64,000 nt of DNA from Leptoclinus maculatus (taxonomy: Eukaryota; Chordata; Actinopteri; Perciformes; Stichaeidae), in contig JAVDOI010000004.1 in assembly GCA_032191485.1 (NCBI GenBank), positions 23,531,770 to 23,595,769 on the forward strand. Direction: 5' to 3'. Below, piece after piece: positions 24,466 to 35,506 of the stretch. The position numbers were made by a program, and so were the translations under genes. The notes beneath the pieces are model-generated. The model worked only from the letters and a program-made list of their open reading frames with translations, did not search any database and was not told where the DNA came from. Position 1 is the stretch's first letter. Every line of letters begins with the position of its first letter.

Positions 24466-25431
24466 TTAAAGGGAAGGTTTTGTGGTACTTCTTGATAGTC
24501 GGTGTATTACCTACAGTAGACGGAGTTTGGAGAAACAGACAAGAGTACCAGCACAAGAGAAAGGCAGTGTACTGCTGTGGACGTATTTTTGGACACTTAA
24601 AAAAATCATTATCAGTTTACGTGTACGTTATATTCAGAATATTTTCAACGAAAAAGTGAAGCCGATGCTGAAGTGCCTTAACCTGCATTCTCTCTAATGT
24701 CCATCAGGGGGCGACTCCTCTGGTTGTATAGAAGTCTATGAGAAAATGACTCTACTTCTCTCTTGATTTATTACCTCAGTAAACATTGTAAACATGAGTT
24801 TATGGTCTCAATCTCTAGTTTCAAGTCTTCTTCAATACAGCATGATGTTCATTTAGTAAGTTATGGTCCATTTAGAGTCAAATAGACCATAAAGCTGTAT
24901 ATGCTTTAGGGCGGGGCTTACTGTGATTGACAGGTCTCTGTTGCTACCAGAGCCATAAACCGGGTCTCTACATATCTCCTCTGCAGTCCAAATATGGCCA
25001 CTTTCGCTAACTGGTTGCAACAACAACAAAAACATGGCGTTGGCTAAATCCAAGATGGCGAAGTCAAGGCTTCAAAACGGCAGTCCACAAACCAATGGGT
25101 GACGTCACGGTGACTACGTCCACTTCTTATAAACAGTCTATGGCCATCAGACAGCCCTATATGATGGGAAGTGAAGCCGTTATCTATGCTCTCTCTTCAA
25201 AGCCACCAGACTTCATTCACAAAAACAGTCATTTTACGCAGAACACAGGAGCTGCTGGTCTACCGCTGCCTTGATAGTCTGGTTTGTTTGTGTTATAATG
25301 ACTTTGGTGAATCTGAACTAACCCCTTAAAACACTAAAGTCACTGGTACTCCAGTCTGTTCCCCCAAACTCCATCTACTGTAGGTAACACACGGATAAGT
25401 ACTTCAAAAAAATCGGAACTATCCGTTTTAA
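24466..25431. mobile_element. Second MITE copy, inverted and split by a family 1 repeat
   Basis: The left end TTAAAGGGAAGGTT at 24466 and right end GAACTATCCGTTTTAA at 25416-25431 match the termini of the element at 2971-3411. The body 24500-24655 matches the reverse complement of that element, for example GCTGTGGACGTATTT. The middle, about 24655-25142, is a family 1 dispersed repeat, so this is a nested insertion. Confidence 0.75.
24655..25142. repeat. Dispersed repeat family 1, copy B (fullest copy)
   Basis: It runs from AGTGAAGCCGATGC through GTCCATCAGGGGGCGACTCC and CAAGATGGCGAAGTCAAGGC to an end TTCTTATAAACAGTCTATGG. It is inserted within a MITE copy. Confidence 0.8.
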
Positions 25432-26597
25432 GGTATCAGCTGCTTTGGTAACAGAAGCACAGGGAATCCAGGCTTTAGTTTCAGATCAACAAATCTGGAT
25501 AATCCTCTTTTGTGGGATTCCCCCTGGTGACTGCAGAGGACAAGTCTCTTTTTTGTTTCCTCGTCTATGAAACAATGCAGTGATCCTTTGTTTTTTTCCC
25601 ATCAGGATTAACATGCTTCATTGCAGGATGGATACTGATGATAATTCACTTTTGCGTGCCACACATGTAGTCAGCAGGGGAACGATGACTCATATGACCA
25701 TGTGAGTTTTTCCACAGCAGCTCACTGGCAACACGGCCGGATAATGTCCATTTTAAAGGATCATATCAGTGGTTTTGCGTACTTTATTCTTGCATACTTA
25801 CGGTACATTATTTTCATACATATTAATATAATTTTCTTTCCAGACTTCCGTTGATATCGACACATTTCAATTGAAAGTGCAAATCAACTTGCAGAGGCGC
25901 TGAACTGGTTTGGGGAAGTTAGTTCATCAGAGTAAAATCATTAATTTATGTAAAACTCCTTCAGTATGAGACATTCGAGTGCTGCTGGGAATCTCAAATG
26001 TGAAAAGTCAACAATGGAAGTTGTGAGAGAAAAATATGCTGCTTGGCAGCCATCTCTCAAATGTTGAAATCTTGCATATTAGAGAATTCCCACGAGGACA
26101 GGATTGGACCAGACTCACAAAAACAAAAACATGCAGCAACTGAGTGTAATGTAGGAATCTTTGTTAATCACAAGTAATTAAAGGAATAACGGTGATGTGA
26201 TGATCACTGTGTGTTCACGGAGTTCATGCAAGCATGTATCTGCAAGCTGATTTTCATACCTTAATGAAATTAATAGTTATTAATAAAAATGCACAAAAAT
26301 CAAAGTATGCACCATCATTGTTTAATGATGTAAAATGTGCAAAAACACAAGAATGTTCCTTTAATTTTCTTTTTTTTTTAAATACCGGTCTTCTTCTGCC
26401 ATGCATTAGACTGTTTTATTTATTTTTTCACAGGATGCATTAAGGGTAAGTGTAAAATGTCAGCCTACACACGACTGTTATACTGAATTATTTGTGTGAA
26501 GAACAAGTCCAGCAGCCTTCACCATCTCTGAAATAAGACGCTGCACTGAAAGGACCACAAATATTGTTATCTTTGACAGCACAAGGACGAATGGCTT

Positions 26598-26598
<1 letters not shown>

Positions 26599-26691
<93 letters not shown>

Positions 26692-26701
26692 CACACACAC
26701 A
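26599..26701. repeat. (CA)n microsatellite
   Basis: About 100 bp of CA repeats with one CG interruption. Confidence 0.98.
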
Positions 26702-28199
26702 CTGCTGCAACAGGAAAGCTGATATGAATCACAGGATGTTGTTTGGAACTGTTTGAATATGCATGCTTCCATGACTGATGGGCTTTACTCTTGGAAAATC
26801 CTGCACCATGTTTTTTTAATGTGTGTGTATTCAACTTTATTTAATAAATCAGTGATTAAAGACACAATATCAGACTCATTGACCATTGCCGTGGTAAATA
26901 ACCCTGGGCTTTTGTTTGGCAACAGTAAGTATATTTTGTGGTCTAAATTAACCTGATCAAGTGGTTCAGGTCTTGTTTATTCTGATATTGAGCACAGCGA
27001 GAGAGAATACAATAGAGAAGACAATCAGGTTTGAAAGGCAGAAACCACACACATCCCTGCTGTGTACATAATTACACTTCATACACCAAGAATGATCCAT
27101 ATTTGCTAGAAAACATTTAGCAAAATGGTAGGTTGGAATATGAAGGAGCAGGAGAGAATAACAGTTATGCAAATATATTGTATTTCGTAAGAGATTCACA
27201 CAGAACGCGATACTAGAAAATGAGAACAGAGGCTCATAAAATATATTTCAGTTATTAAATAAAGAAACAAGCATCATTATTGTACTGTTTGTTTTTGTTT
27301 TTACCTAATTGTTCTTTTTTTTCTGGTGTTTTTAATGCCGAAGTGGGAGAGCTTTATTTATTTTTATTTCATTCCTTTAATTATCATAAGATAGTAGGAA
27401 TATAATTATTAGAGGGACATTTAAGGGTAAATTTACAGATTTAAGATGGTAAAGGGCGACTGAGAGCTTCAGGGAAACAAGATAAAATATCACATATCAA
27501 ATATCAAATATTATATGTTTTTCCAAATAGCTTGATATCAATATTGCATCGATATTGTAGGGTTGAGCCTTGGTGATTTTGCCCAACAATTTCTTTGGGA
27601 TAGATAATCATCAGTAATGTGATATAATGACTAAGTAGATAAAGGCAAATAACAGTCAGTTCAAAGATCACTTTACTTTACATCAAAAATCCAAAGACGA
27701 CATCTAGTCCCCTTTCATGATTTTGATATAATATGCCCAGCCCTAAAATACAATAAAAAGGATGATTAAATCCATATTTCCAATATTTGGAGCATCTACT
27801 GTGAGAAACAAAGAGATCAGCTGCCCAAATGAAGGCTCGTGGTTTGTGACCGAACCTCTCCAGCTCATTCATAATCAATACAACTCTAAATGTAGGCTAG
27901 TGAAGATCCCCCCCCCCCCCCACAGCAGAGCTCCACCTCGTCTTAAAACAACAAACTGAGGGGACTATTATTCTCCCCTTGTGCACACAGCTTGGCCCAG
28001 ACAGAAGCAGTGTGACAGTGTTCAGCCCGCCCTGTCCTCCATTCCTCGTCACTGGAAACCCTTCCTCTTATAACAAAAAATAAAAACACTTCCTCACACT
28101 GCTGCTGCTAGATGAAAACCAAACAGTGCCCGGCCCGCATGCGACACCGACTCCTCTATTACACATTGTCGGTGTCTTAATCACTCCAAAGCCGGATAT

Positions 28200-28453
28200 G
28201 CTTCTTCTGCTGCGGGGAGACAAACGCAAAGACGCGGCAGAGGAGCAGAGAGCGAGAGGGAGAGCGAGGCGCGGCGGAGGCGGCGGCGGGGAGGGCGCAG
28301 CACCGGAGCTGCTTTCTGAGTTTCTTCTTCAGGGGAGAAGCCACACGGGGCAACATGAGCGGAGGGAAAGTTGATGAAGAGGAGAAAAGAGATGGTGAAG
28401 CTTTCAGCCCACGCAGCGGCTGAGTGGAGCTCCAAACCGCGACTTCCTATCAG
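28200..28453 (+). other. Probable GC-rich promoter and 5' untranslated exon of second tmem61-like gene
   Basis: A GC- and CpG-rich island surrounds 28210-28340. It ends in a good donor, CTATCAG|GTACAGAG, after 28453. A strong acceptor, CTCTCCTGCAG, ends at 28661, 79 bp before the coding ATG. This suggests a 5' untranslated exon and a roughly 208-bp intron filled with (CA)n and (CGCA)n. The transcription start is not defined. Confidence 0.45.
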
Positions 28454-28566
28454 GTACAGAGAGAGAGAGGTCGATGTTTATTGGCACAGACGCACTGGGA
28501 TGATTTACGTGTTGCATATCCGTGTTATTCCCTCTGGTTTCAGCTTCCTTTTGCTTATGATCATAT

Positions 28567-28631
<65 letters not shown>
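28567..28631. repeat. (CA)n / (CGCA)n microsatellite
   Basis: CA repeats pass into seven CGCA tetranucleotides within the proposed 5' untranslated intron. Confidence 0.95.
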
Positions 28632-28740
28632 TGTGTATCTGACTCCTCTCCTCTCCTGCAGACTGGCTGCTGTTGCTGAGGCGCAGCTGTAGCTGCAAGG
28701 CGTGAATTCATTCAGAGAAGGCAGCAGGGGTGCTCCGGAG

Positions 28741-31267
28741 ATGCCGTTCCCCCGGGGCATGCTGCTCTGCCTGGCCATCGTGCTGATGACCGCTGGGGGG
28801 GTCGTGGCCCTGGGCGTGGGCCTGGCCCGACAGTCGGCCCCGCTGTTTGCACTCGGGATGTTCCTGGGCATGGGGGGCGTGGCCCTGCTGGTCAGTGGAA
28901 TCTGCATGGCGATGAAGAACCTCCAGGTGGCAGTGCCCGGACACTCCCTCCTGCACCCCCGCACGGGCACCCGCTTCAGCCCGCAGCAGGCCCTGGCTAT
29001 ACAAAGGTAGGCATGTCATAAAATTGTGACAGAAGACAGGGGGGCGGGGGGGTAGACCGGCCCACAGTGTTTGGACCAGGCGACAACCTCCGGTTCTGCC
29101 TAGTGAAGATAATGCGGAAGTGTCTTAAACCTGCATTCTCTCTAATGTCCATCAGGGGGCGACTCCTCTGGTTGGATAGAAGTCTGAGAAAATGAAGTCT
29201 TCAATACAGGGTTATCAAATAGACCATAAAGCAGGGTATGCTTTAGGGCGGGGCTACACGGTAATTGACAGGTCGCTGCCGCTACCAGAGCCGCTAACAG
29301 CTAACAGGACTACCAGTACACATGCTGCTGAGTACCTCTTGGCCGCTGCTCTGCAACTGGCTTTTATTGTTTGGTGTGTTTGGCTAATAGCTGAACACAC
29401 TATACACACACTGCTGTAGCTACTTCGCCACCACTCAGCCGCTGCTTAGCAGGCAGACAGCTTGGTGAGTTCACTTTGTGCTTTGGCATGATTGTATTAT
29501 ACGACGACTTCAAGCCGATTGCCTGTATAACATTACACCACCACTTGTTTTTGAGTCTGAATGAAGTCTGTTTGATGACGCTTTGCAGCACTGGTTGTAT
29601 TCATTAAATCCCACATTACAGCAGTGGTCGTTGCAGACACACCTATTGGAGATCTGCACTCTACTACTGAGTGCACCTTACTAGTTGTTAATTATTTTTC
29701 ATCATATTAGTCTTGCAGGTATTTTGTCAAAAACCAAAATGCTGCACATAGTTTTGACCTGATGAAGGATTAAGGGATCACCAAAGATAGGCCTCTCACA
29801 TTTCACCCTTGGGGGGGGACAAAAATAACCTTTTTCTAGCGATAAACAAACCATGCTGTCCTAAACATTGGAAGCAAAGAACGTTCCAGGCTTCCCTTGT
29901 GTTGTTCAAGATAAATAAACGACCATAAAGACAAATACCAGAGCACAGCGTCAAGGGCGCCGAGCTGACAAACGGTCGGGTTGTTGTTGTTGAATAGATC
30001 TCAACACATCGGTTACAGCGCAGTTTGGAAAAGAGCAGGAACCAAATTAGGATCTTAAAAACACTGGACTTGTGAAACCAAGAATAGGAAAGCATGGATT
30101 ACTATGGATTGATTGGAGAAGTAGTTCATGGAGAAAACAGCACTCATGCGTGTGTCTGATCTACGATAGGCTGCAGGATTAAACAAGACGTGTCTGCTCT
30201 TTGTCCAGTACCGAGAAACAGAGACGCCAAGAGCAGCATCCATCATGAGGAGTTTCTCTACCGGAAAACACGGAACAAAACGCAGACTGATCCGTATTTC
30301 TAACCCCCAAAACTATCTGACAAATGTTTCTCATTAGAGGATGATGAAATAAAATCATCACATGGGGAATAATATGCAAACAGCCGAATGCATTTGGTGT
30401 GAATGCCGGGATAAATGTGTTTAGAATAGCTGAAGGAGTACGAAGAGGGTGTTCTTACATAGTGGAAGGATAAAAGAAATTACCGGAAATGTAAGAACCG
30501 TCAGCACTTGAATTTTAAATTACAGTCTTAAGTGCTGAAAGCAGTTGAAGTTGATGATGAAATATAATCTGTTCAAGTGAAAGCGCTAAAAGGAGTTGAG
30601 GTGTAAGATGAAGTGTGGTTGAAAGAAGTTGACAATCAGTTGAAGTGTTTCTGCTGAAAATACTTGGAAGTGTACGTTTAAGTGTGATCACTGAAAGGAA
30701 GTTGGGATGAAGCGCTTTTCCTGATGGAGAAAAACGCTATATGGACACACGCACCATGACAATATCGACCACCAATGGAATATTATTGAACCACGGTATT
30801 CCTTTTACCTTAACACTACGCTTGTGCAGGTAAAGTGACCGCTCGTGTTACTGGACATTCATTGAAGTGGTAGATGGAAAGAAATCCATGAAGTTGACTG
30901 TCAGCTGAAGCGCAAGTGCTGAACGATCTGAAGTGTTAGCTGGTGAAATATAAGACACACTTAAAGAAGTGTGAAGCCAGTTGGAGTGTAAGCAGTAATA
31001 GAAGTTATAGTGTGAATGAAAACACTGAAAGGAGTTGAAGTGTAACCACTGAAAAGCGGTTTAGTACACTTGTCATCCTCTCTCTATCTCTTTCTCTCTG
31101 TCTTCAGGAGGTTGGACCGAATTCGTCGAGAGATGTCGGAGGACTCTGTCACCAGAGCACCGGAGCCTGAACCCTCGCTCCCATCCACCCCCCCGCCCTG
31201 GACCATGGAGCCGCCTCCATCCTACGACACCGTGATGAAGAGCCAGGAGCACAGCGAGCAGCTTTAA
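28741..31267 (+). CDS. tmem61-like two-helix membrane protein with PPxY tail (copy 2)
   Basis: Two coding exons, 28741-29006 and 31108-31267, join through AG|G (donor GTAGGC, acceptor TCTTCAG) into 142 codons, 141 residues. The ATG at 28741 is chosen over an upstream in-frame GTG at 28702; it gives MPFPRGMLLC, parallel to MPSLHHG in copy 1. Two hydrophobic helices cover about residues 6-28 and 34-57, with RQSAPL between. The tail is charged and Pro-rich and contains MEPPPSYDTVMK at residues 122-133, a PPSY motif. Shared exon phase, hairpin and PPxY tail show it is a paralogue of the gene at 21001-23520. In human TMEM61 the tail holds PPPSYESI, which this copy resembles. Role unknown; adaptor or trafficking partner of a channel is only a guess from its neighbour bsnd. 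No clear AATAAA was found after the stop. Confidence 0.72.
29090..29300. repeat. Dispersed repeat family 1, copy C
   Basis: It contains ATGTCCATCAGGGGGCGACT and GGGCGGGGCTACACGGTAAT with an internal deletion relative to copy B. It lies in the intron of the second tmem61-like gene. Confidence 0.8.
30500..31065. repeat. Degenerate GTTGAAGTGT-rich repeat
   Basis: Imperfect recurrences of GCTGAAAGGAGTTGAAGTGT and shorter pieces occur up to the acceptor of the second tmem61-like exon. The period is irregular. Confidence 0.5.
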
Positions 31268-31744
31268 CCTCTCACTCTGGCGGACTTTGTGTTAGTGCCT
31301 TTTTTGTTTTTTTTCTCAGCGGGAACCTTGATCGAGCAGTCGGTGCTCCTCTGTGCCTTAAAGACAGCTGCCCTGAACTCGAACACAAGCCATGAAGCAA
31401 CGAGACACTGCAGCTGGTTAAAGACTTGGTATTTGTACAGGCCGAGCCCCAGTGTGGCCTCTGTGTCTGCTAAACGTGTGTGTTGTGATTGATTGTGAAA
31501 GGAATTGAAATGATCACTACAACCGCTCTGCTCTCTACACGTAGGGCCTTTCTTGAGAACCAGCATTATGTAACTTTTACAATCACGTTAATGGATTCGT
31601 GTCAACGGTTTGGCTGTAAATGTGGATATTTTATTGGCCTGCTTGGATTCATGTGACCTACTACTGTGGCTGCAGAGCACTCTTCATCAAACGCGATAAG
31701 AATTTTCCTCACAGCTTCACAGCTGCTCTTTGTATCTGCAACAT

Positions 31745-32300
31745 AGACCAGATGGACGACGCGTCTCCAAAATATCCCGACGAAGAAGCTGCCATCTTGC
31801 GCTTTTGACGTCGTTCGGAGGCAGAGTCTGTGCAGTAGTGACGCGGTAGGCGGTGGAGCCGCGGTATCAATGTCCCGCCTGAACCAATCGCAAGCCGAGC
31901 ACGGCTGTCAATCATGATGTCACGCCCCTTTTTTGTATTGCATCAAATAACTAATCAGAACCAAACTTTATTTTTCACTTTGATTCTTTTTTTTTAGTTT
32001 AGCCCATCCGCTAACATGGAGGGGGGCGGGGTTTATGACTTAAACTGCAGCCAGCCACCAGGGGGCGATCAAGATGTTCTGGCTTCACTTTCAGGGAGCT
32101 GTCCAAGCCCCCAGGAAGAGCGCCGGGCTTTGAAACAAATTTATGGAATTACAATTTAGGGTCCGTCACATGATGCCCAAAAAGAGTTTTTCCCATGAAC
32201 TTTAGAAAACCCATAAATAGAACTTATTTAAATAATTAAGTCCTAAAAGTTGTAAAATGCACTAATTGTGATGTCGTCCATCTTTATACACGGTCTATGG
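31745..32300. repeat. Dispersed repeat family 2, with CTCF-like core
   Basis: The sequence includes CCGCGGTATCAATGTCCCGC, CATGGAGGGGGGCGGGGTTT, CAGCCACCAGGGGGCGATCA and an end near GTCGTCCATCTTTATACACG then GTCTATGG. These blocks recur widely in teleost genomes. Its ending resembles that of family 1. The CCACCAGGGGGCGA at 32055-32068 resembles a CTCF core. Confidence 0.65.
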
Positions 32301-32873
32301 TCTGCACTCTTTTATGTCATAACTTTGCTCATTGACAGCTTGCTGCAAAGTGCCTTAACCAGTGACGGCAGAATGTTAACACCACGGCTTTGTATCCATG
32401 TCCACTGTTCTGTTGTTGTGATGCCACTAAAAAATTGTTGATGAACAGCTGCCGAGCTCTCTGTGGTCGGTGGCGCACTGAAAATCGATGGCTTTTTAAA
32501 TATTTTAGAATGCGGAGACGAGAAATGCAGACTTATTTAAAATCATGTTCAAACCAAGCAAACATAAACACTCACTCGGCTCAAAAAGCTCAGTTGCGAG
32601 TCTCCTTTTTTGCCAGCAGCTTGAGGCAAGGTGACCTATCGGGTATACACACACACACACACACACACTTGCAATCTTACACCTGACCAGGCTGTCTGCA
32701 GGCTGTAATAACCAGCAGAGTGGAACCCTCACTGTGCTTTCTCCACCCTCACCTTCAAGCTTCCGACACAAGAACACCACCAAACCTTCCATTCGCTTTG
32801 CGACAGCTGCTCGATTCTTATTATTACAAGTTTACACAAATAAGAGCTTCATTAGTCGGCAGCAGTGGCACCG
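32301..32873. other. bsnd upstream region
   Basis: No separate coding exon was recognised. A short (AC)n lies at about 32648-32668. The bsnd transcription start is probably within the last 200 bp. Confidence 0.4.
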
Positions 32874-33981
32874 ATGGTCGAGGGGAAACCATATCGATAC
32901 GGGCTGATAGCGGCGGGGATGTGTGTGGCGGCAGTCGGCCTCTTCATCATGACTCAGGAGCAACCGCACGTCTATGCCTCAATGTGCGCTCTGGGCGTCA
33001 CCATGGTGTGTATCGGGACTGTGTGGAGCCTCTGCCAGTGCTATCCCAAGGTAGACACAGAGTCTCTGTGTGTGTGTGTGTGTGTGTGTGCGCGTGTGTG
33101 TGTGTGTGTGCGTGTTGAGGACAAAGACACAGTGAAATAGCCTGTGATTTGCTGCCCAACCGAAATTGATTTGGTAATGGAAAGTGTGTGTTTGTCAGGT
33201 CATTTTGGCTCCTGAGATTCAGGAGAAAAGTCGAGAGGATGTGGTGTTTACTGCAGCAAGGTACTGCCTCACACACACACACACACACACACACCCACAC
33301 AACCTCTGTCCTAATGGCCCCGCAGACAAGTGGGTGTTCGTTCAGGCCTTAATGATTCCCTGTGGTTCTGTCTGTGGATCTCAGGATGCTAACAGCCATC
33401 ATCTAGTGGGCGAACATGGCGACAGCAGCTGTGTAATGTGTCTGCAGGGACCACAGATCTGCACTAATACACTGTAGATGCTGATTTTATTATCTTAAAT
33501 TAATGGGGATGTAATAAAGTAGCTCTGGCAGCAGAGGAGAGGAGGGAGGAACAGGAGAGTAAATGTGGAATAGAAGAGATGGAGGCCTGAAGGTTTGTGC
33601 CTGAAAAAGGAGAAGCTTAGTTGGACACATACGGACCAGAGTGACGTTCCTGTGATTAAGGCGCTTGAGTCTCGGTTAGTATCGTGGCCAGCGGGTGGAA
33701 AAAGGAGGTTTGAACCATTCAGCTCCTCCATGTGAGTGTTTCTGATAACCGACATGCGTGCTCAGCAAAACCCTCCCTCTGATTAAATAAAGTAAGAAAA
33801 TGAGAACAAATCGTGAGAACCAACCTTCTATTTCTGTCTCTCTCCCTACTCCCCCCTCTTTTGATTTAATTTTAGGCATGCTGAGGCTCTGCCGAGGCTC
33901 TGTGGCCAAAAGTCAAGTAACAGCAGACTTCCTCCCGAAGCCCTGATGAGCCACAGCTGTCCTACATTGCACCTGGTCTGA
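32874..33981 (+). CDS. bsnd: bsnd, barttin, ClC-K chloride channel beta subunit
   Basis: Barttin brings ClC-K chloride channels to the basolateral membrane of kidney and inner-ear epithelia. Exon 1 (32874-33050) is secure: 59 residues, MVEGKPYRYG, two helices, and WSLCQCYPK, aligning without gaps to human barttin. R8 and G10, mutated in human Bartter syndrome type IV, and the palmitoylated C54 and C56 are kept at the same numbers. The ATG follows a GTG that would add three residues. Exon 2 (33199-33260) encodes VILAPEIQEKSREDVVFTAA. The proposed exon 3 (33876-33981, acceptor TTAATTTTAG) stays in frame to a TGA, giving 114 residues in all, against about 320 in human. No PPxY motif is present in this model. 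Exon 3 is the weakest part, and other 3' exons may exist. AATAAA at 34098-34103 and 34133-34138 support an end here. Confidence 0.8.
33067..33114. repeat. (TG)n microsatellite at bsnd donor
   Basis: TG repeats with CG interruptions begin about 16 bases after the exon 1 donor of bsnd. Confidence 0.95.
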
Positions 33982-34097
33982 AGGAGGGACACGGTCCAGC
34001 ATCAGAGTCCTCATTGGTCCAATCCAAACACTCCACCACACTCAGGACAGAGAAGAGATCCTCTGGTGCATTTTTTAAATTTAGTTTTTTTATAGCG

Positions 34098-34138
34098 AAT
34101 AAAAGTGAATTTTGTATCACTTTGTATTTGTTAATAAA
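34098..34138 (+). terminator. bsnd: Poly(A) signals, probable end of bsnd
   Basis: Two AATAAA hexamers at 34098-34103 and 34133-34138 lie 117-157 bp after the proposed bsnd stop, followed by GT-rich sequence ((TG)n at about 34200-34260). Confidence 0.55.
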
Positions 34139-34220
34139 GTTGAATGTGTATTGCATTTATATTCCAGAGGATGGCACTATTTACTGAATGAAATATAGAA
34201 AGTGTGTGAGTGTGAGTGTG

Positions 34221-34261
<41 letters not shown>

Positions 34262-35250
34262 AGGGCTCCTGGGGGACAGTAAGTGACACTGCAGTGACCC
34301 ACATTAATTCCATTAAAGCACATTTTTGGCCCCATCATGAGATTATAGGGGTCCTCTGGGGAACCAAACTTTATTTATACTTGTGTTCGGCACCGTGGCG
34401 TGAGACTCCACCGATGATGAGCGAGCTACGAGCAAACACAATTATTTGCAAACATATTTATCATAAAAATGTGATAATGTGTCCGTTACATAAATTAACT
34501 TCATTATTCTCCACAGTGAAATGTCACAGTCATAACTTCTGCCTCCTCAAAGCTGGAATGCCAGATGTGCACCGTAGTGGTCACATATTTACGGTCAAAG
34601 TTCAATTTAGTTGATTTAGCTGCAGAAAACCATGCGTTCAAATACCCATACTACCAGACTATAGAAAGTACTAAAAGTAAAAAAGAAAAGAAACTCTCTC
34701 CATCGGAAATAATGTTCTTGCTCTGCACAGTATCACATGTTCCCTTTTGGTGTGAGAGCATAACTCTGATGACATCATCAGGGTTATTTTCTCAGACTTG
34801 ACAAAGAGCCATAAAGAACATATTGTGTAACTGATTTCAAAGTATTAAGTAATAAACATACATGTGATTGTTTGAAGTGAGTTGAACTGAAACAGAAACA
34901 AAGAGAAGCTTTGATAGAGATTTAGAAGTTTTGGCATCTCAGCACAAACAGTTAAAAACAGAAGTGACTCAAGTAAAATACAATAAAAGTATCTTAGAAA
35001 TAATAATAATAAAAAGACAAATATGAGCTCTGAGCCTCTCTCAACACGAGTTCATATTTGCACCGGGATGCACTACTCATAATACTCATAATATATAGTG
35101 CACACGTTAAAACTGCATCCACAATCACACTTGAACTGAGAGAAAGGGCTTTGACATGAAAGCACTACAGGCTGCGTCAGAGGAGCGCGTGAAACATGAC
35201 TCCTCCACAGTAAGAGGTGTTTTTAACGGAGGACAATCATTCGATACAAA
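34262..35250. other. Intergenic region between bsnd and pcsk9
   Basis: AT-rich sequence with no recognised gene, repeat or exon-like frame. Confidence 0.5.
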
Positions 35251-35254
35251 AGCG

Positions 35255-35300
35255 GTGGCGTGAGCCCCGGAGACGTCAGCAGTCCCCGCCTTAATTATAG
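35255..35300 (+). promoter_or_regulatory. pcsk9: Candidate sterol regulatory element of pcsk9
   Basis: GTGGCGTGAG at 35255-35264 differs at one base from the human PCSK9 sterol regulatory element core GTGGCGTGAT. It lies 243 bp before the start codon. A CRE-like ACGTCA follows at 35273-35278, and CTTAATTATAG at 35290-35300 resembles an HNF1 half-site. In human PCSK9, SREBP2 and HNF1-alpha act together from adjacent sites. The function here is inferred from similarity only. Confidence 0.5.
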
Positions 35301-35506
35301 GAATCAATTGCTCAGATTTTTTTTCTTCTTTCATTTCCAAAATCAGAATAGATGGTTGGAGGCGTTATCTGACTGTCAGTGCGCGCGGGCAGTCGGAGAC
35401 ACCAAAACATCTGTAGAACTCTGTGTGGAATAAAGAAACAAAAAACAAAACTCCTCTCAGTGGATTTGTGTGATTCAGCCTCACAGTTATCCTTTTTGTT
35501 TCAAGA

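Larger units (their letters stand above)
23830..28125. other. Intergenic region between the two tmem61-like genes
   Basis: No gene was recognised. It contains an interrupted MITE (24466-25431), a family 1 repeat inside it, a 100-bp (CA)n tract at 26599-26701 and long AT-rich stretches. A C-run lies near 27908-27921. Confidence 0.55.

Noticed and set aside
28702..28740. Upstream in-frame extension of the second tmem61-like protein
   Set aside because: The extension starts at GTG; the first ATG at 28741 gives an N-terminus parallel to its paralogue.
33261..33477. Read-through of bsnd exon 2 into THTHTHTHPHN and beyond
   Set aside because: The frame passes through a (CA)n microsatellite and has no barttin similarity; a GTACTG donor at 33261 is a better explanation.
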